In this document: one piece after another, positions 8,004 through 17,216 of the stretch
Position numbering within the stretch: position 1 is the stretch's first letter
Layout: every line of letters begins with the position of its first letter
Origin: an uncultured Hungatella sp.
GTDB lineage: Bacteria; Bacillota; Clostridia; Lachnospirales; Lachnospiraceae
Direction: 5' to 3'
NCBI GenBank assembly: GCA_910585435.1
Contig: CAJUEJ010000006.1
Location: 121,603-185,602, forward strand
DNA: 64,000 nt
Position numbers and translations under genes: made by a program
Notes under the pieces: generated by a model
What the model saw: only the letters and a program-made list of their open reading frames with translations
The model's database searches: none
Told to the model about the DNA's origin: nothing

Positions 8004-8769
8004 GCTGAACAACATTAACAAGTACTACAATACCGGCACGGTCAACGAAATGTGCCTGTTCCAGGACTTTAACCTTTCCATTGAAGAAGGTCAGTTTGTC
8101 TCTGTCATAGGCAGCAACGGATCCGGCAAAACTTCCATGCTCAACATAATCTGCGGAAGCATTCCTGTAGATTCCGGCACCATCTGTATCGGAGATGAAA
8201 ATATCACCCACATGCCTGAGTATAAACGCCAGCGGCGAATCGGCCGTGTCTACCAGAACCCGGCCATGGGAACCTGCCCTCATATGACGATTCTTGAAAA
8301 TATGGCACTGGCAGATAATAAAGGAAAAGTCTTCAACCTGCGCCCTGGCACTAACCGGAAACGGATTGATTTTTATCGGGAAAATTTAAAATCCTTAGGC
8401 CTTGGACTGGAGGATAAGCTCCATGTGAAGGTAGGCGTTCTCTCAGGCGGGCAGCGTCAGGCCATGGCACTTTTAATGTCCACCATGACCCCTATCGAAT
8501 TTCTGATTCTGGATGAACATACAGCCGCCCTGGATCCTAAAACAGCGGAAGTCATTATGGAGCTGACGGATCAGGTGGTAAAGGAAAAGAAGCTGACAAC
8601 CATCATGGTTACCCACAACCTGCGCTACGCGGTAGAATACGGCAACCGCCTTCTTATGATGCATCAGGGCCAGGCAGTCATGGATGAGGCCGGGGATAAA
8701 AAAGCTGCTGTAAAGATTGAAGATCTGCTGTCCAGATTTAATGCAATCAGTATCGAATGCGGAAATTAA
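7996..8769 (+). CDS. trpZ: ABC transporter ATP-binding protein, TrpZ-like
   Basis: 257 residues, a full nucleotide-binding domain: Walker A GSNGSGKT (39-46), signature LSGGQRQA (about 150-157), Walker B LILDEHT with the catalytic glutamate, and the switch histidine in MVTHNL. It powers the importer with the preceding permease and lipoprotein. The first eight bases overlap the permease end. A strong intrinsic terminator follows directly, closing the operon. Confidence 0.92.
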   Translation: MLKLNNINKYYNTGTVNEMCLFQDFNLSIEEGQFVSVIGSNGSGKTSMLNIICGSIPVDSGTICIGDENITHMPEYKRQRRIGRVYQNPAMGTCPHMTILENMALADNKGKVFNLRPGTNRKRIDFYRENLKSLGLGLEDKLHVKVGVLSGGQRQAMALLMSTMTPIEFLILDEHTAALDPKTAEVIMELTDQVVKEKKLTTIMVTHNLRYAVEYGNRLLMMHQGQAVMDEAGDKKAAVKIEDLLSRFNAISIECGN

Positions 8770-8771
8770 AA

Positions 8772-8802
8772 GGGATGTTGCCTGGTGCAACATCCCTGCT
8801 TT
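8772..8802. terminator. bidirectional intrinsic terminator
   Basis: GGGATGTTGC (8772-8781) and GCAACATCCC (8787-8796) form a perfect 10-bp stem with a 5-base loop. TGCTTTTTA follows in plus sense and TTTTAATTT in minus sense, so it can end both the trpXYZ-like operon and the convergent yccF-like gene. Confidence 0.88.
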
Positions 8803-8813
8803 TTATATATGTA

Positions 8814-9182
8814 TTATTGGCAATACGTAATCGTTGCCCCAAAGGGCATAAGAGCAAGCTTGGCAATCTTAAAGCACTGTAATCCAAAAGGAATTCCAAT
8901 GATGGTACAGCATAAAAGAACCCCGTTTACCGCAGCCCCTGTCGCCAGAGGGATACCGCTTATAACCAGCCACAGGATATTGGCCAGCAGCGACATAGTG
9001 CCGCCGCCATACTGAATCTCCTTCCCAAAGGGAAAAAAAGCCAGGGAAGCAAATTTAAAGCACTGCCGCCCAATGGGAATCCCTATAATGGTAACGCACC
9101 ACAAAACACCGCAAAGCACCCAGGAAAGCCCCTGCCACAATCCACAGCATAAAAACCAAATCATATTTCCTAAACAGCCCAT
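8814..9182 (-). CDS. YccF-domain inner-membrane protein
   Basis: 122 residues made of two tandem copies of the YccF (DUF307) repeat. Each has a hydrophobic helix followed by a TIIGIPIG/TIIGIPFG motif, QCFKxAxLAxxPFG, and a polar turn. Membrane protein of unknown role. The start at 9182 was chosen for GGAGG about 10 bases upstream; a longer frame begins at 9221 without a good site. It converges with the trpXYZ operon on a shared terminator. Confidence 0.85.
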   Translation of the reverse strand: MGCLGNMIWFLCCGLWQGLSWVLCGVLWCVTIIGIPIGRQCFKFASLAFFPFGKEIQYGGGTMSLLANILWLVISGIPLATGAAVNGVLLCCTIIGIPFGLQCFKIAKLALMPFGATITYCQ

Positions 9183-9288
9183 CTTTAATCTGCCTCCATC
9201 CTTCTTTCCTTGGTGCCTCACAGCCAGGCACCTTAAGCCTCATACATCTCATATTGCTGTTACGATCCGCCGCACACCGGTCAATTCC

Positions 9289-10647
9289 CTATTCCTCCGC
9301 CTGAGGCGGATTCTTCACAAACCTTTTCCATCCTCCCCTCTGATATTCACTAAAGGAAATCAGATAATTAGCCAGCCATCCCACAGGCACTGCCATCCAT
9401 ACGAAAGAGATTCCCCATCTGGGGGCACAGGTAACCGCTATGATTACGCGGATTCCCAGATTAACCAGATTTGCCACTGTAAACAGTTTCATGTCCCCAG
9501 CGCCTCTGAGTACGCCGTCCGTAATCATCTTAAGCCCAATCAGGGCGAAAAACCACCCGATAAACTTCAGATACGCTGTTCCTGTACGAAACGCCAGCAC
9601 ACTTCCCTCATCTCCCAAGAACATCTGAATCAAAGGCCCATAGGCCAGCTCCAGCCACAGACACAGCACTGCGGCAAAAAAGAAGACGATGCCGTATCCT
9701 GTACGGTATCCCTGGCGGACCCGGTCATATCTTCCGGCGCCGATATTCTGAGCCGTATAGGAAGACATCACATTGCCCATGGCCGCCATGGGCACGATGC
9801 AGATGCTTTCCACCCGCATGCCTGCCGAAAACCCGGCCAGCATCTCTGTCCCGAAGCTGTTGACTACAGACTGCACCAGCATCATCCCTATGGATACCGT
9901 AGACTGCTGGAGAATGGAAGGAAGGGCGATTCCAGCCATATTGGAAAATTCATCTCTGTCAAAAAGCCCTGTCATTCCCGTTCCCTTATACTGTTTCATT
10001 TCCTTTAAAAATATAATAAAGGAACAGGCCGCTGATATCCCCTGGGCAATAAGAGTAGCCCAGGCCACCCCGGCTACCCCCATCCCTGCATTCCGCACCA
10101 GAATCACATCCAAAATAATATTAAATACAGAAGAGAAAATCAGCAGGTACAGAGGAATCCTGGATTTCCCCAGGGCGTTGAACATAGAAGACAGAATATT
10201 GTACATAAATAAAAAGGGAAGCCCCAGAAAATAAATCCGCAGATATTCCGCTGCCTGGGGAAGAGCTTCTTTTGGCGTATTCAGCCAGATCATAATCTGC
10301 CGGGAAAAAAGCAGGCCGAAGCTTCCTAAAACCAGGCTGAGAACCAAAAATGCCATAAGGGCTGTACGCACCGAATTCTTCATCTTCCCATATTCCCTGG
10401 CCCCGAAATACTGGCTGGTGATCACCGAAGCCCCCACTCCGCCTCCTATGGCAATGGAAATAAACACAGTGGTAAGAGAGTAGGAGGCCCCCACAGCAGC
10501 CAAGGCCTGCTCTCCCACAAACCGTCCCACTACCACAGAATCCACCATAGTATAAAACTGCTGGAACAGATTACCGATAATCATAGGCAACGCAAATACA
10601 AGCAGTGCCTTCAACGGCTTCTCCTGAATCAGATACTCTTTTCCCAT
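9289..10647 (-). CDS. MATE-family efflux transporter
   Basis: 452 residues with 12 predicted membrane segments, standard for MATE proteins that export cationic drugs or metabolites in exchange for Na+ or H+. The N-terminal half shows MIIGNLFQQFYTMVDSVVVG and VGEQALAAVGAS, highly typical of the clostridial DinF/NorM-like branch; the repeat half has LPSILQQSTVSIGMMLVQ. Start ATG with AAGGA close upstream. It stands alone; the substrate is unknown. Confidence 0.9.
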   Translation of the reverse strand: MGKEYLIQEKPLKALLVFALPMIIGNLFQQFYTMVDSVVVGRFVGEQALAAVGASYSLTTVFISIAIGGGVGASVITSQYFGAREYGKMKNSVRTALMAFLVLSLVLGSFGLLFSRQIMIWLNTPKEALPQAAEYLRIYFLGLPFLFMYNILSSMFNALGKSRIPLYLLIFSSVFNIILDVILVRNAGMGVAGVAWATLIAQGISAACSFIIFLKEMKQYKGTGMTGLFDRDEFSNMAGIALPSILQQSTVSIGMMLVQSVVNSFGTEMLAGFSAGMRVESICIVPMAAMGNVMSSYTAQNIGAGRYDRVRQGYRTGYGIVFFFAAVLCLWLELAYGPLIQMFLGDEGSVLAFRTGTAYLKFIGWFFALIGLKMITDGVLRGAGDMKLFTVANLVNLGIRVIIAVTCAPRWGISFVWMAVPVGWLANYLISFSEYQRGGWKRFVKNPPQAEE

Positions 10648-10729
10648 TCCTTATTTTTACCTCCATGCCCAGTATACCGCCCTCTGACAGTCAATCTTAT
10701 CGCCTGCCACATTACATGCCAAAAAAAGC

Positions 10730-11143
10730 TTATTGTCTGCCGGACATAGGTATTTGCAGATAATCAATCAGGGCAGTTTCCAAAAGCCGGGAATAGTTTA
10801 CCTTTTGTTCTTCCGCAATCCTTTTCAGCCATGCCGGAAGAGTAATGTTTGTTTTTATACGTTCATTGTCACGTTTTGCCCTATAAAGGTCTGGATGGAT
10901 TGTAACTGGCATAACAACCATGCCTTCGATTTCATCTTTGGGAAGTGAAAGCGAAGGTGTTGGGATTTTATCCCCATCTTGTTCCAGTCCATACACATGC
11001 AGGCTTGCCGCTTCTATTGCCATCTGTCCTGCATGTGCAAGATTCTCACCATAGCTGAAACAGCCAGGGAGATCAGGGAATGAAATACCATAACTGCCAT
11101 CTTCCCCAGGTTCCAATACTGCGAGATAGGTCATACTTAACAT
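10730..11143 (-). CDS. hicB: HicB-family antitoxin
   Basis: 137 residues. The N-terminal partial RNase-H-like HicB fold has the typical YGISFPDLPGCFSYGE (about 19-34). The C-terminus is a ribbon-helix-helix DNA-binding domain (ITLPAWLKRIAEEQ... LLETALIDYL). It neutralises HicA and represses the operon. AAGGAGT precedes the ATG. It follows hicA by 44 bases on the same strand, the common toxin-first order. Confidence 0.9.
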   Translation of the reverse strand: MLSMTYLAVLEPGEDGSYGISFPDLPGCFSYGENLAHAGQMAIEAASLHVYGLEQDGDKIPTPSLSLPKDEIEGMVVMPVTIHPDLYRAKRDNERIKTNITLPAWLKRIAEEQKVNYSRLLETALIDYLQIPMSGRQ

Positions 11144-11187
11144 GGTCTGCTACTCCTTTCTATAAAACCGTTGCAGGCATGAGGCTG

Positions 11188-11394
11188 CTAAAGCCCTGCC
11201 TGCTTCCATATTTTACTGAGTGTTCCCGGTGGTATATCCTTTTTGCCATGTATCGCAACGGTTACTTTTCCAGGTTTTGCGGGGTGTTTAAGCTGCATGT
11301 GTGAGCCTTCCTGGTCAACTTCATACCATCCATCTTTATGAAGTATCTTTAGTACCTCCCGTGCTGTCAGCCGTTCACCCTCCAGGGGATGCAC
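11188..11394 (-). CDS. hicA: HicA-family mRNA interferase toxin
   Basis: At most 68 residues. The double-stranded RNA-binding-like HicA fold is clear: TAREVLKIL, DGW, then GSHMQLKHP with the catalytic histidine, VTVAIHGKKDIPPGTL, and a final WKQAGL. HicA cleaves mRNA and is held inactive by HicB. No ATG start exists. GTG at 11394 is possible, but CTG at 11370 is 8 bases after GGAGGG and would give a protein starting just before TAREV, as most HicA do; the true start is open. Confidence 0.85.
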   Translation of the reverse strand: MHPLEGERLTAREVLKILHKDGWYEVDQEGSHMQLKHPAKPGKVTVAIHGKKDIPPGTLSKIWKQAGL

Positions 11395-11453
11395 ACGGAA
11401 TGCACAATCAGTATTCCGGCGCGTCGTACGGTCAGCGCAGCCAGTGCGCAGAC

Positions 11454-12269
11454 CTACTGTAAGGATTCGATAGTTTCATAATAAAACATATACTGCTGCA
11501 CCACTCCCCGGATTCCCCTATAGCGCCGGTTAGGGAATCCCCGTTTATAATGCTTCTCCAAAGCCTGATGTATATGGGTATCCACCGGAAAGGCGTCCAG
11601 ATGATGAAGGGCAAACAGGCAGATACAGTCTGCCACCTTCTCCCCCACTCCGAAAAGCTTTAAAAGCTCTCCCCTCGCCTTTTTATACGGCATTTTCTTA
11701 ACCTGCTCCAAATCCAGGGCGCCGGAAACCACCGCCCTGGCAGCACGGACCACATATCTGCTGCGGTAGCCCAGGTTACATGCCATCAGGGCATCTTCAT
11801 CCAAAACCGCCAGAGACCCAGGGGAAGGAAATCCATAGTAATTCTCCCCGGACGCATCCTGCCTCTCTTCCCCGTAGGCCTGGCAGATATTCTCAACGCA
11901 GCGGCGAATCCGTGCAATGTTGTTCTGCTGGGAAATCAAAAATGAAACCGTCATCTCCCACAAGTCCTGCCTGAGGATCCGGATTCCCTGCCCTGCGTCC
12001 GCTGCCTTTACAAGATATGTGTCTCTGGGGTTAATCTTCCCTATATATTCCCCATAATTACACTCCAGATCAAAATATTTTTCCCAGAAGCCATGAAACT
12101 GTGCCTCCCCGCAGTAAAAGGTACACACATCCTTCTCCTGCTCCATCTCCAGCCGCCTGTCTCCTGCGATGACATAAAAACAGCCTTGGCTTTTCTCATA
12201 CATGCGGAAGCACTGGCCCGACCGGCAGATCTGGGCAAGGCTAAAATAAGGAATCCTCCTTTTTACCAT
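11454..12269 (-). CDS. OGG1-like 8-oxoguanine/base-excision DNA glycosylase
   Basis: 271 residues. N-terminal OGG_N domain (from FSLAQICRSGQCFRM at about 8-22), then a helix-hairpin-helix glycosylase domain. The catalytic lysine is K211 in GVGEKVADCI and the essential aspartate is D230 in FPVDTH, both matching human OGG1 motifs. It removes 8-oxoguanine from DNA with associated lyase activity. The start at 12269 is chosen because GAAGGAG lies about 10 bases upstream; a longer frame to 12389 would cross a 14-bp inverted repeat and has no proper site. Downstream of ftsH on the same strand. Confidence 0.88.
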   Translation of the reverse strand: MVKRRIPYFSLAQICRSGQCFRMYEKSQGCFYVIAGDRRLEMEQEKDVCTFYCGEAQFHGFWEKYFDLECNYGEYIGKINPRDTYLVKAADAGQGIRILRQDLWEMTVSFLISQQNNIARIRRCVENICQAYGEERQDASGENYYGFPSPGSLAVLDEDALMACNLGYRSRYVVRAARAVVSGALDLEQVKKMPYKKARGELLKLFGVGEKVADCICLFALHHLDAFPVDTHIHQALEKHYKRGFPNRRYRGIRGVVQQYMFYYETIESLQ

Positions 12270-12318
12270 CTGTGACAATCTCCTTCGCCCCGCTTTTCCT
12301 CCATACTCATATGCAAAC

Positions 12319-12378
12319 GGTCTCGGAAACTCTTTGCGCCCAGATTTGTAAGATGGGGGTAAGGGAGTTTCCGAGACC
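12319..12378. repeat. 14-bp inverted repeat between ftsH and the glycosylase
   Basis: GGTCTCGGAAACTC (12319-12332) and GAGTTTCCGAGACC (12365-12378) match perfectly across 32 bases. In minus sense it lies downstream of ftsH; no T-run follows. It could be a processing or attenuating stem. Confidence 0.5.
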
Positions 12379-12447
12379 ACTCTTTCCATCCCCTGTCACC
12401 GCCTGCAGACAGCGGCGGGACACGGACAGTTCTTATACCGCCGGCTC

Positions 12448-14283
12448 TTAATCAGCCGTCTTTTCTTTTTTATCCCCGTCTAAAATAGCCATAAACTCTT
12501 CCCCGGTGATAGTCTCCTTCTCGTACAGATGTTTGGCCAGTTTATCCAGCTGCTCTCTGTTCTCTGCCAGGATATCCGCAGCCTTCTTATGCTGGGTTCT
12601 TACCAGCTCCACCACCTGAGAATCAATCTCCGCCTGGGTCTTTGGAGAACAGGCCAGGGAGGTGTCCCCGCCCAGATACTGATTGCTTACAGTCTCCAGA
12701 GCCACCATGTCAAAATCCCGGCTCATGCCGTAGCGGGTAATCATGGCTCTTGCCAGCTTGGTCGCCTGCTCAATATCGTTGGATGCGCCTGTGGAAATGG
12801 TTCCGAATACCACCTCCTCCGCAGCTCTTCCACCGGTATAGGTTGCAATCTTGTTCTCTATCTCCTCCTTTGTCATCAGATAGTGATTCCCTTCCTCCAC
12901 CTGCATGGTATATCCAAGAGCCCCTGAAGTACGAGGAATGATGGTGATCTTCTGCACCGGGGCCGAGTGGTTCTGCCGCGCTGCCACCAGTGCATGGCCG
13001 ATCTCATGGTAGGCCACCGTCCACTTTTCTTTGTCTGTGAGAATGGCATTCTTCTTCTGGTAACCTGCGATGACAACCTCAATACTCTCTTCCAAATCCG
13101 ACTGGGTTACAAACTTCCTCCCGTCCCTCACAGCCCGAAGAGCCGCCTCATTCACAATATTGGCTAACTCCGCACCGGACGCGCCGGATGCCATCCGGGC
13201 AATCTGGCCGAAATCCACCACATCTGCCACACGGATCTTTTTGGCATGCACCTTCAGAATCTCTTCCCTTCCCTTTAAATCAGGAAGCTCCACCGGCACA
13301 CGGCGGTCGAAACGCCCCGGCCTGGTAAGAGCCGGATCCAGAGACTCCGGCCGGTTGGTGGCTGCCAGGATAATCACTCCCGTATTGCCCTCAAAGCCGT
13401 CCATCTCCGTAAGCAGCTGATTTAAGGTCTGCTCCCTCTCATCGTTGCCTCCCACGTTTCCGTCACGCTTCTTTCCGATGGCATCAATCTCATCAATAAA
13501 CACGATACAGGGCGCCTTCTCCTTGGCCTGCTTAAACAGATCCCGCACCTTGGAGGCTCCCATTCCTACGAACATCTCCACAAACTCAGAACCGGACATG
13601 GAGAAGAAAGGCACATTGGCCTCCCCGGCAACAGCCTTTGCCAGCATGGTTTTTCCTGTTCCGGGAGGGCCTACCAGCAGGATCCCTTTGGGCATGGACG
13701 CGCCGATCTCCCTGTATTTCTCCGGGGTATGAAGATAATCCACTATCTCTGCCAGATTCTCCTTGGCCTCATCCTCACCTGCCACATCATTAAACTTGAT
13801 TCCTTCCGAGGATTTCACATAGACCTTGGCATTGGATTTCCCCATTCCGAACATCATGGAGTTGGGGCCTCCGGCCTTATCCATAAATTTCTTTGATATC
13901 AGCTGCCCCAGGCCAATGAAAATCAGAAGGGGAAAAATCCAGCTGAGCAGAACACTGAAAAACGGAGACATCTGCTCCACAATCTCACTGGAAAATATGG
14001 CTCCGGAATCCTTAAGCCGGTAAATCAGCTCCGGGTCATTCATCAGGCCTGTTTTATAAATCTGCCTGTCCTCCTTATCCGTGAAAAGAATCTGGCTGCT
14101 CTGAATCTCGACTCTGCCGATCTCCTTTCTCTCTGTCATCTCCATAAACGTACCATAGTCTACTTCCAGAACCTGCCTTTTAGCCAGCCAGGGCATGGCC
14201 AAAAAATTGATCACCATCAAGGCGCACATCACAAGACAGTAATAATACATCAACGGCTTTTTAGGCGGTTTTACCTCATTCAT
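12448..14283 (-). CDS. ftsH: ATP-dependent zinc metalloprotease FtsH
   Basis: 611 residues, normal for FtsH. Two N-terminal membrane helices (about 11-29 and 105-123) flank a short extracytoplasmic domain. The AAA module has Walker A GPPGTGKT at about 204-211, Walker B IVFIDEIDAIG and an SRH with ATNRPESLDPALTRPGRFDR. The zinc site is HEIGH at 426-430. It degrades membrane and short-lived cytosolic proteins as a hexamer. The start at 14283 follows AAGGAG by 9 bases; an earlier start at 14313 was not chosen. Confidence 0.95.
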   Translation of the reverse strand: MNEVKPPKKPLMYYYCLVMCALMVINFLAMPWLAKRQVLEVDYGTFMEMTERKEIGRVEIQSSQILFTDKEDRQIYKTGLMNDPELIYRLKDSGAIFSSEIVEQMSPFFSVLLSWIFPLLIFIGLGQLISKKFMDKAGGPNSMMFGMGKSNAKVYVKSSEGIKFNDVAGEDEAKENLAEIVDYLHTPEKYREIGASMPKGILLVGPPGTGKTMLAKAVAGEANVPFFSMSGSEFVEMFVGMGASKVRDLFKQAKEKAPCIVFIDEIDAIGKKRDGNVGGNDEREQTLNQLLTEMDGFEGNTGVIILAATNRPESLDPALTRPGRFDRRVPVELPDLKGREEILKVHAKKIRVADVVDFGQIARMASGASGAELANIVNEAALRAVRDGRKFVTQSDLEESIEVVIAGYQKKNAILTDKEKWTVAYHEIGHALVAARQNHSAPVQKITIIPRTSGALGYTMQVEEGNHYLMTKEEIENKIATYTGGRAAEEVVFGTISTGASNDIEQATKLARAMITRYGMSRDFDMVALETVSNQYLGGDTSLACSPKTQAEIDSQVVELVRTQHKKAADILAENREQLDKLAKHLYEKETITGEEFMAILDGDKKEKTAD

Positions 14284-14436
14284 CTCTGCTGCTCCTTTCC
14301 AAATACAAAACATTACGTATCCGCTCCCTGTCAGGAACGTTACAGATTTTTACCTTAATTCTATCACATAAATGGAAAAAAGCCATAATAAAACTTTTAT
14401 AAAGGAAATTAAGGGAAAATAAACCGGCAAATCTCA

Positions 14437-15144
14437 TCATAAAATCCCGTATTTTTCAAATGCTTCTGTTGACGACATGCCGCTTTCAATGGCCTTTCGC
14501 ACCGTTTTCTCTCCCTCTGCTTTTATAAGTGCCTTCTCCAGCACCTGGATATGGATATCTTTTGGAATAATCACCACGCCGTCTATATCTCCAAACACCA
14601 GATCCCCGTCATGTATTGTTACCTGCCCGATCTCTAAGGGGCAGCGGAAACCACATACAGATGTGCGGATGCTGGAATCCTGTGCCCAGCAGGCTCTGGC
14701 AAAAACCGGCCAGTTCATCCCAAGGACCTGGGGCGTATCCCTAGTATAGCCGTCCAGCACGGCTCCCACAGCCCCTCTCATCCTGGCCGTGGTTGTCAGA
14801 AGCTCTCCCCACAGGGCACTGTTGTGTGCCCCTGTGGCCACATAGATTTCATTGGCTTTCAGCTGATCCAGCGCCTCTGTCAGAAGGCCGAAGGGCTTTT
14901 GAGGCTGGCCGAAAACATCATGCTCCAGCACAGTACACGCAAATCCTGCCAATTTCCACCGGTGATCCTCCTCCTGGCTGTCTGCCACGCCGTATCCCGG
15001 CGCCAGGGCCGGCAGCGGACGGATGTCCGGCGGAAGAAACTGATGGGAATATCCCATGGTATCCAGAATATCTCCCACAACAGGGGTATACAGCTTTTCT
15101 TTCATTGCAAAAAACATCTCTTCCTCATTGTTCCAACGCATCAT
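14437..15144 (-). CDS. RraA-like protein (HMG/CHA aldolase or RraA family)
   Basis: 235 residues of the RraA-like fold (PF03737). Family members are either class II aldolases cleaving 4-hydroxy-4-methyl-2-oxoglutarate-type acids or RNase E-binding regulators; the latter is unlikely in this host type. VLDGYTRDTPQV supplies the Arg-Asp pair of the aldolase metal site, and DLVFGDIDGVVIIP is the typical family block. It starts five bases after the AraC gene stop on the same strand, so it is probably the last gene of a regulator-enzyme operon facing the uxuA-like genes. Confidence 0.8.
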   Translation of the reverse strand: MMRWNNEEEMFFAMKEKLYTPVVGDILDTMGYSHQFLPPDIRPLPALAPGYGVADSQEEDHRWKLAGFACTVLEHDVFGQPQKPFGLLTEALDQLKANEIYVATGAHNSALWGELLTTTARMRGAVGAVLDGYTRDTPQVLGMNWPVFARACWAQDSSIRTSVCGFRCPLEIGQVTIHDGDLVFGDIDGVVIIPKDIHIQVLEKALIKAEGEKTVRKAIESGMSSTEAFEKYGIL

Positions 15145-15149
15145 AATTC

Positions 15150-16001
15150 TTATCTTCCTTTCGTTTCCCTAATTTTATATCTGTATTCCATAGGAGGTAT
15201 CCCAAACTCCTTTTTAAATGCATGATAAAACCGGCTCAGGCTCTGAAAGCCTGCCTCATAGGCAACATCGATCACTTTCTGCTCTGAATGGATCAAAAGA
15301 GCTGAAGCATATGTAAGCCTCTTTGCATTGAGATAGGCTGCCGGCGAAACGCCCAGATATTTTCGGAAGCATCTGCACAGATGCTCCTTTGTACATCCGC
15401 ACAGAAGGCTCAGATTGTCCAGCGTTGACGAAAGCACCTCCGGATTCTCCATATCCTCAACCAGCTTCTCAAGCCATGCCGGGCACGTCCGCCGGGCCGG
15501 CTCCGTAAATACCGGCAAAAAATACTGCACCATAATCTCAAGTATGAGACATCGCAACTCCACGCCGGCTGCCTGAGGCTGTCCTGGAGGAAGCAGCTTC
15601 AGCCTTTCCATACGGGCCTTTAAAAGCAGGGCTTCCCCCAGGGACACCTCCGTCTGGGGAGGGTTTGGAAGGGCCTGCAGCTTTTTTTGCAGATTGGGCA
15701 TTGCCAGATACCGGAACATTTCTGTCAGTGTCTGACATGGAAATGCCAGATTCATATACGAGCACGGCCCCGCTGCCCTCCTGCTGTGAATATCCCCCGG
15801 ACGTATCAAAAGAAGGGCTCCAGGCAGCAGCCGCTCCTCCCTGCGGTTTATCTCCATCTCGATTGTACCTTCCGTAACCAGGGATATCTCATAAAAATCA
15901 TGAACCTGGGGATAATATCCTGTCTCTATCCCGGGATGGAACTGATAATGCATCCCGCTTTCCGGATCGATAGTTTCAATCACACCCACTTTATGCAGCA
16001 A
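15150..16001 (-). CDS. AraC-family transcriptional regulator
   Basis: About 283 residues: an N-terminal cupin sensor (FHPGIETGYYPQVHDFYEISLV, and GALLLIRPGDIHSRR typical of sugar-binding AraC proteins) and a C-terminal double HTH ending GFQSLSRFYHAFKKEFGIPPMEYR. A TTG start at 16001 is proposed because AGGAGGAGGAG lies just upstream; the open frame extends to another TTG at 16040. It is divergent from the uxuA-like/SDR pair and cotranscribed with the RraA-like gene, so it probably controls both units in response to a sugar acid. Confidence 0.82.
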   Translation of the reverse strand: MLHKVGVIETIDPESGMHYQFHPGIETGYYPQVHDFYEISLVTEGTIEMEINRREERLLPGALLLIRPGDIHSRRAAGPCSYMNLAFPCQTLTEMFRYLAMPNLQKKLQALPNPPQTEVSLGEALLLKARMERLKLLPPGQPQAAGVELRCLILEIMVQYFLPVFTEPARRTCPAWLEKLVEDMENPEVLSSTLDNLSLLCGCTKEHLCRCFRKYLGVSPAAYLNAKRLTYASALLIHSEQKVIDVAYEAGFQSLSRFYHAFKKEFGIPPMEYRYKIRETKGR

Positions 16002-16127
16002 TATTCTCCTCCTCCTGTCAATATGTGACACTTTTTTCAAAAAACAAGAAGCACAATCCTCTTTTATCCCATATACTTGTCTTATCTGTTACCCTTATCC
16101 AAACGTTTTTGAAAGGAGAAACCATAC

Positions 16128-17216
16128 ATGGATATGAAGCTGGGAATCGGACTGTACCGTCATATGCTGAAACCAGATTATTTTCAGTTTGCCAGGCAGT
16201 GCGGATGCACGCACCTGATTATACATCTGGCAACCTACTATGACAGTGACTCCAGGATAGTAACCGCAACAGACGCCTCCACCAACTATGGCCATTCCCT
16301 GGCCATGGATCCTGCCTGGGAGCTGGACAATCTTCTTGCCCTGAAAAAGGAGGCTGCCCAATACGGCCTTGCCATCTACGGAATCGAAAATTTCAGCCCG
16401 GCCGACTGGTACGATGTCCTTCTGGCCGGGCCGAAGCGGGACCGTCAGATAGAGCATCTGAAGCAGATTATCAAAAATGCAGGAAAAGCCGGCATAAAAG
16501 CGTTCGGCTATAATTTCAGCCTGGCCGGGGTCTGGGGCCATCAAAAGAAGCATGCCGCAAGAGGCGGTGCTGTCAGCACCTGTTTTGACGCATCTCTTCT
16601 GGATATCCAGTCCCCTGTCCCCAACGGTCAGGTCTGGAATATGACCTACGCCTCCCCGGACGGCGGCTTCCTGTCTCCCATATCCCATGAGGAGCTGTGG
16701 CAGCGTCTCAGATATTTCCTGGAGCGGATCCTCCCTGTGGCCCAGGAGGCCGGTGTGGAGATGGCGCTCCATCCTGATGATCCCCCTGTGCCTGTGCTGC
16801 GCAGGATGCCCCGCCTGGTTTACCGTCCGGAGCTTTATCAAAGATTAATCGATCTGGTTCCCAGCCAGGCAAACAAAATTCAGCTGTGCCTGGGAAGCCT
16901 GCAGGAGATGGAATCTGACAAGCCCGTCTACCACTACCTGGATCAGTATCTTGCACAAGATAAAATCAGCTATGTCCATTTCAGAAATGTAAAAGGCAAG
17001 GTTCCCTGCTATGACGAGGTTTTCATTGACGAAGGTGATATGGATATGCTTCGTGTCTTAAAGCAGCTGCACCAAAGCAGCTTTGACGGGGTGCTGATTC
17101 CAGACCATACTCCCCTTATGACCTGCCAGGCCCCATGGCATGCCGGCATGGCTTACGCACTGGGCTACATGAGGGCTGCTTTCCAGATACTAGAAAAAGG
17201 AGGAAATATAGAATGA
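16128..17216 (+). CDS. mannonate dehydratase-like TIM-barrel enzyme
   Basis: 362 residues, resembling UxuA, which dehydrates D-mannonate to 2-keto-3-deoxygluconate in hexuronate catabolism. Matching blocks are GYNFSLAGVWG (about 125-135), ALHPDDPP (metal/substrate loop, about 209-216), LCLGSLQEM, YVHFRNVKG and FIDEGDMDM with DHTP near the C-terminus. AAAGGAGA precedes the ATG. The stop overlaps the SDR start in ATGA, so the two are translationally coupled and probably catalyse successive steps. Confidence 0.78.
   Translation: MDMKLGIGLYRHMLKPDYFQFARQCGCTHLIIHLATYYDSDSRIVTATDASTNYGHSLAMDPAWELDNLLALKKEAAQYGLAIYGIENFSPADWYDVLLAGPKRDRQIEHLKQIIKNAGKAGIKAFGYNFSLAGVWGHQKKHAARGGAVSTCFDASLLDIQSPVPNGQVWNMTYASPDGGFLSPISHEELWQRLRYFLERILPVAQEAGVEMALHPDDPPVPVLRRMPRLVYRPELYQRLIDLVPSQANKIQLCLGSLQEMESDKPVYHYLDQYLAQDKISYVHFRNVKGKVPCYDEVFIDEGDMDMLRVLKQLHQSSFDGVLIPDHTPLMTCQAPWHAGMAYALGYMRAAFQILEKGGNIE

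Noticed and set aside
12270..12389. N-terminal extension of the OGG1-like glycosylase
   Set aside because: The extension crosses a perfect 14-bp inverted repeat, has no homology to OGG_N, and a strong ribosome site lies at the internal start 12269.
16095..16841. 248-codon minus-strand frame opposite the mannonate dehydratase-like gene
   Set aside because: Mirror of a well-supported gene; no domain and no initiation signal.
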